Positions 5,669 through 5,989 of a stretch of 5,989 nucleotides of DNA are shown here, piece by piece. Where the stretch lies: the NCBI GenBank assembly GCA_030633285.1, contig DAOVTC010000075.1:1-5989 (forward strand). The letters run 5' to 3'. The stretch's first letter is position 1. Every line of letters begins with the position of its first letter. Source of the DNA: Flavobacteriaceae bacterium. GTDB taxonomy: Bacteria > Bacteroidota > Bacteroidia > Flavobacteriales > Flavobacteriaceae. Position numbers and translations under genes: made by a program. The notes beneath the pieces are model-generated. The model made no database searches. It was not told where the DNA came from and saw only the letters and a list, made by a program, of their open reading frames with translations.

Positions 5669-5989
5669 TACTTTCTTTATCTGATATTTTATTATTTTTG
5701 TTTACACCTATTTTTTTTAAAACATATCCTAAAGGAATAATGACCAAAAATGATATAGACCATGCTGCAGGACTTATAGAAGCAAAGGGTAAGGAAAATA
5801 AAGCTGCAATAGGTTCGGGTAAAATTTGAAATAAAATTATTCGTTCTTCATTTTTATTAATTTGATCAGAGGTCAGATTATTCTTTCGGGCATACATCCA
5901 ATTATAAACTCCAATAAATCCGGCAAGAGCCAAAAAAACACTTTCCATCTGTAAAGCTAGGGTCATTCCATCAAACTCTAGGTCGAATC
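5661..5989 (-). CDS. TMEM175/DUF1211-like membrane protein (partial, N-terminus beyond window)
   Basis: The frame stays open to the right edge (the first complete codon reads TTC), so about 109 residues of the C-terminal part are seen. An in-frame ATG occurs at 5966, but the sequence before it (FDLEFDG) reads as coding and the first helix lies right after it, so I treat this as an internal Met. Numbered from that Met, helices fall at about 5-24, 43-63 and 67-85, with the hydrophilic segment YARKNNLTSDQINKNEER between the first two and a polar Lys/Asn/Asp tail at the end. The arrangement 'helix, W-x-YA-R, charged loop, P-x-P helix, SPxxW helix' resembles the second half of bacterial TMEM175-family potassium channels (DUF1211), which are about 200 residues long; that would put roughly 90-100 residues outside the window. 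The characteristic RxxxFSD motif of the first helix, which would settle the assignment, is not visible. The gene overlaps the next one by 8 bases. Confidence 0.6.
   Translation of the reverse strand, partial: FDLEFDGMTLALQMESVFLALAGFIGVYNWMYARKNNLTSDQINKNEERIILFQILPEPIAALFSLPFASISPAAWSISFLVIIPLGYVLKKIGVNKNNKISDKESND

Noticed and set aside
5638..5829. Plus-strand open frame of 63 codons
   Set aside because: Antisense to the two overlapping membrane-protein genes, with no domain support.
1..5989. Possibility of a CRISPR array, insertion sequence, tRNA or phage genes
   Set aside because: I saw no spaced direct repeats, transposase motifs, terminal inverted repeats or tRNA-like cloverleaf; nearly all the sequence is accounted for by seven protein genes.

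Overview
The window is AT-rich and every gene I can support lies on the minus strand, so transcription runs from high to low coordinates. The proteins point to a marine-type member of the Bacteroidota, most likely Flavobacteriia: Lys/Asn/Ile/Phe-rich composition, signal peptides ending in ...Q, secreted proteins ending in Phe, a DUF4421-like barrel, a Bacteroidota-type PagL-like barrel, and no clear Shine-Dalgarno sequences. This is inferred from style and families, not from a marker gene.

The genes fall into two groups. In the order of transcription, the first group is: the C-terminal half of a membrane protein resembling TMEM175/DUF1211 channels (cut by the right edge); a four-helix membrane protein of the 'transporter suffix domain' type whose start overlaps the previous stop by 8 bases; and, 69 bases further on, a secreted type I sulfatase with an intact CTAGR formylglycine motif. 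This looks like one operon that ends in a 132-base gap holding two sizeable inverted repeats, one of them a nested hairpin starting 13 bases after the sulfatase stop.

The second group consists of four predicted outer-membrane or surface proteins: a small uncharacterised beta-barrel; a lipoprotein with a glycine-zipper segment followed by a lipocalin-like beta domain; a 385-residue PagL-like (lipid A deacylase/acyloxyacyl hydrolase) barrel beginning with GTG; and, only 18 bases later, a DUF4421-like barrel cut by the left edge. The gaps between the first three (102 and 94 bases) hold neither a strong terminator nor a convincing Bacteroidota promoter, so their co-transcription is open. The last two are almost certainly co-transcribed.

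Together the region looks like cell-envelope functions: sulfate-ester hydrolysis outside the inner membrane, and outer-membrane or lipid A-related proteins. I see no mobile element, CRISPR array, tRNA, rRNA or phage gene. I do not see a clear new multi-gene system. The points most worth checking are the apparent loss of the PagL acidic catalytic residue, the nested hairpin, and the membrane-pair/sulfatase operon.
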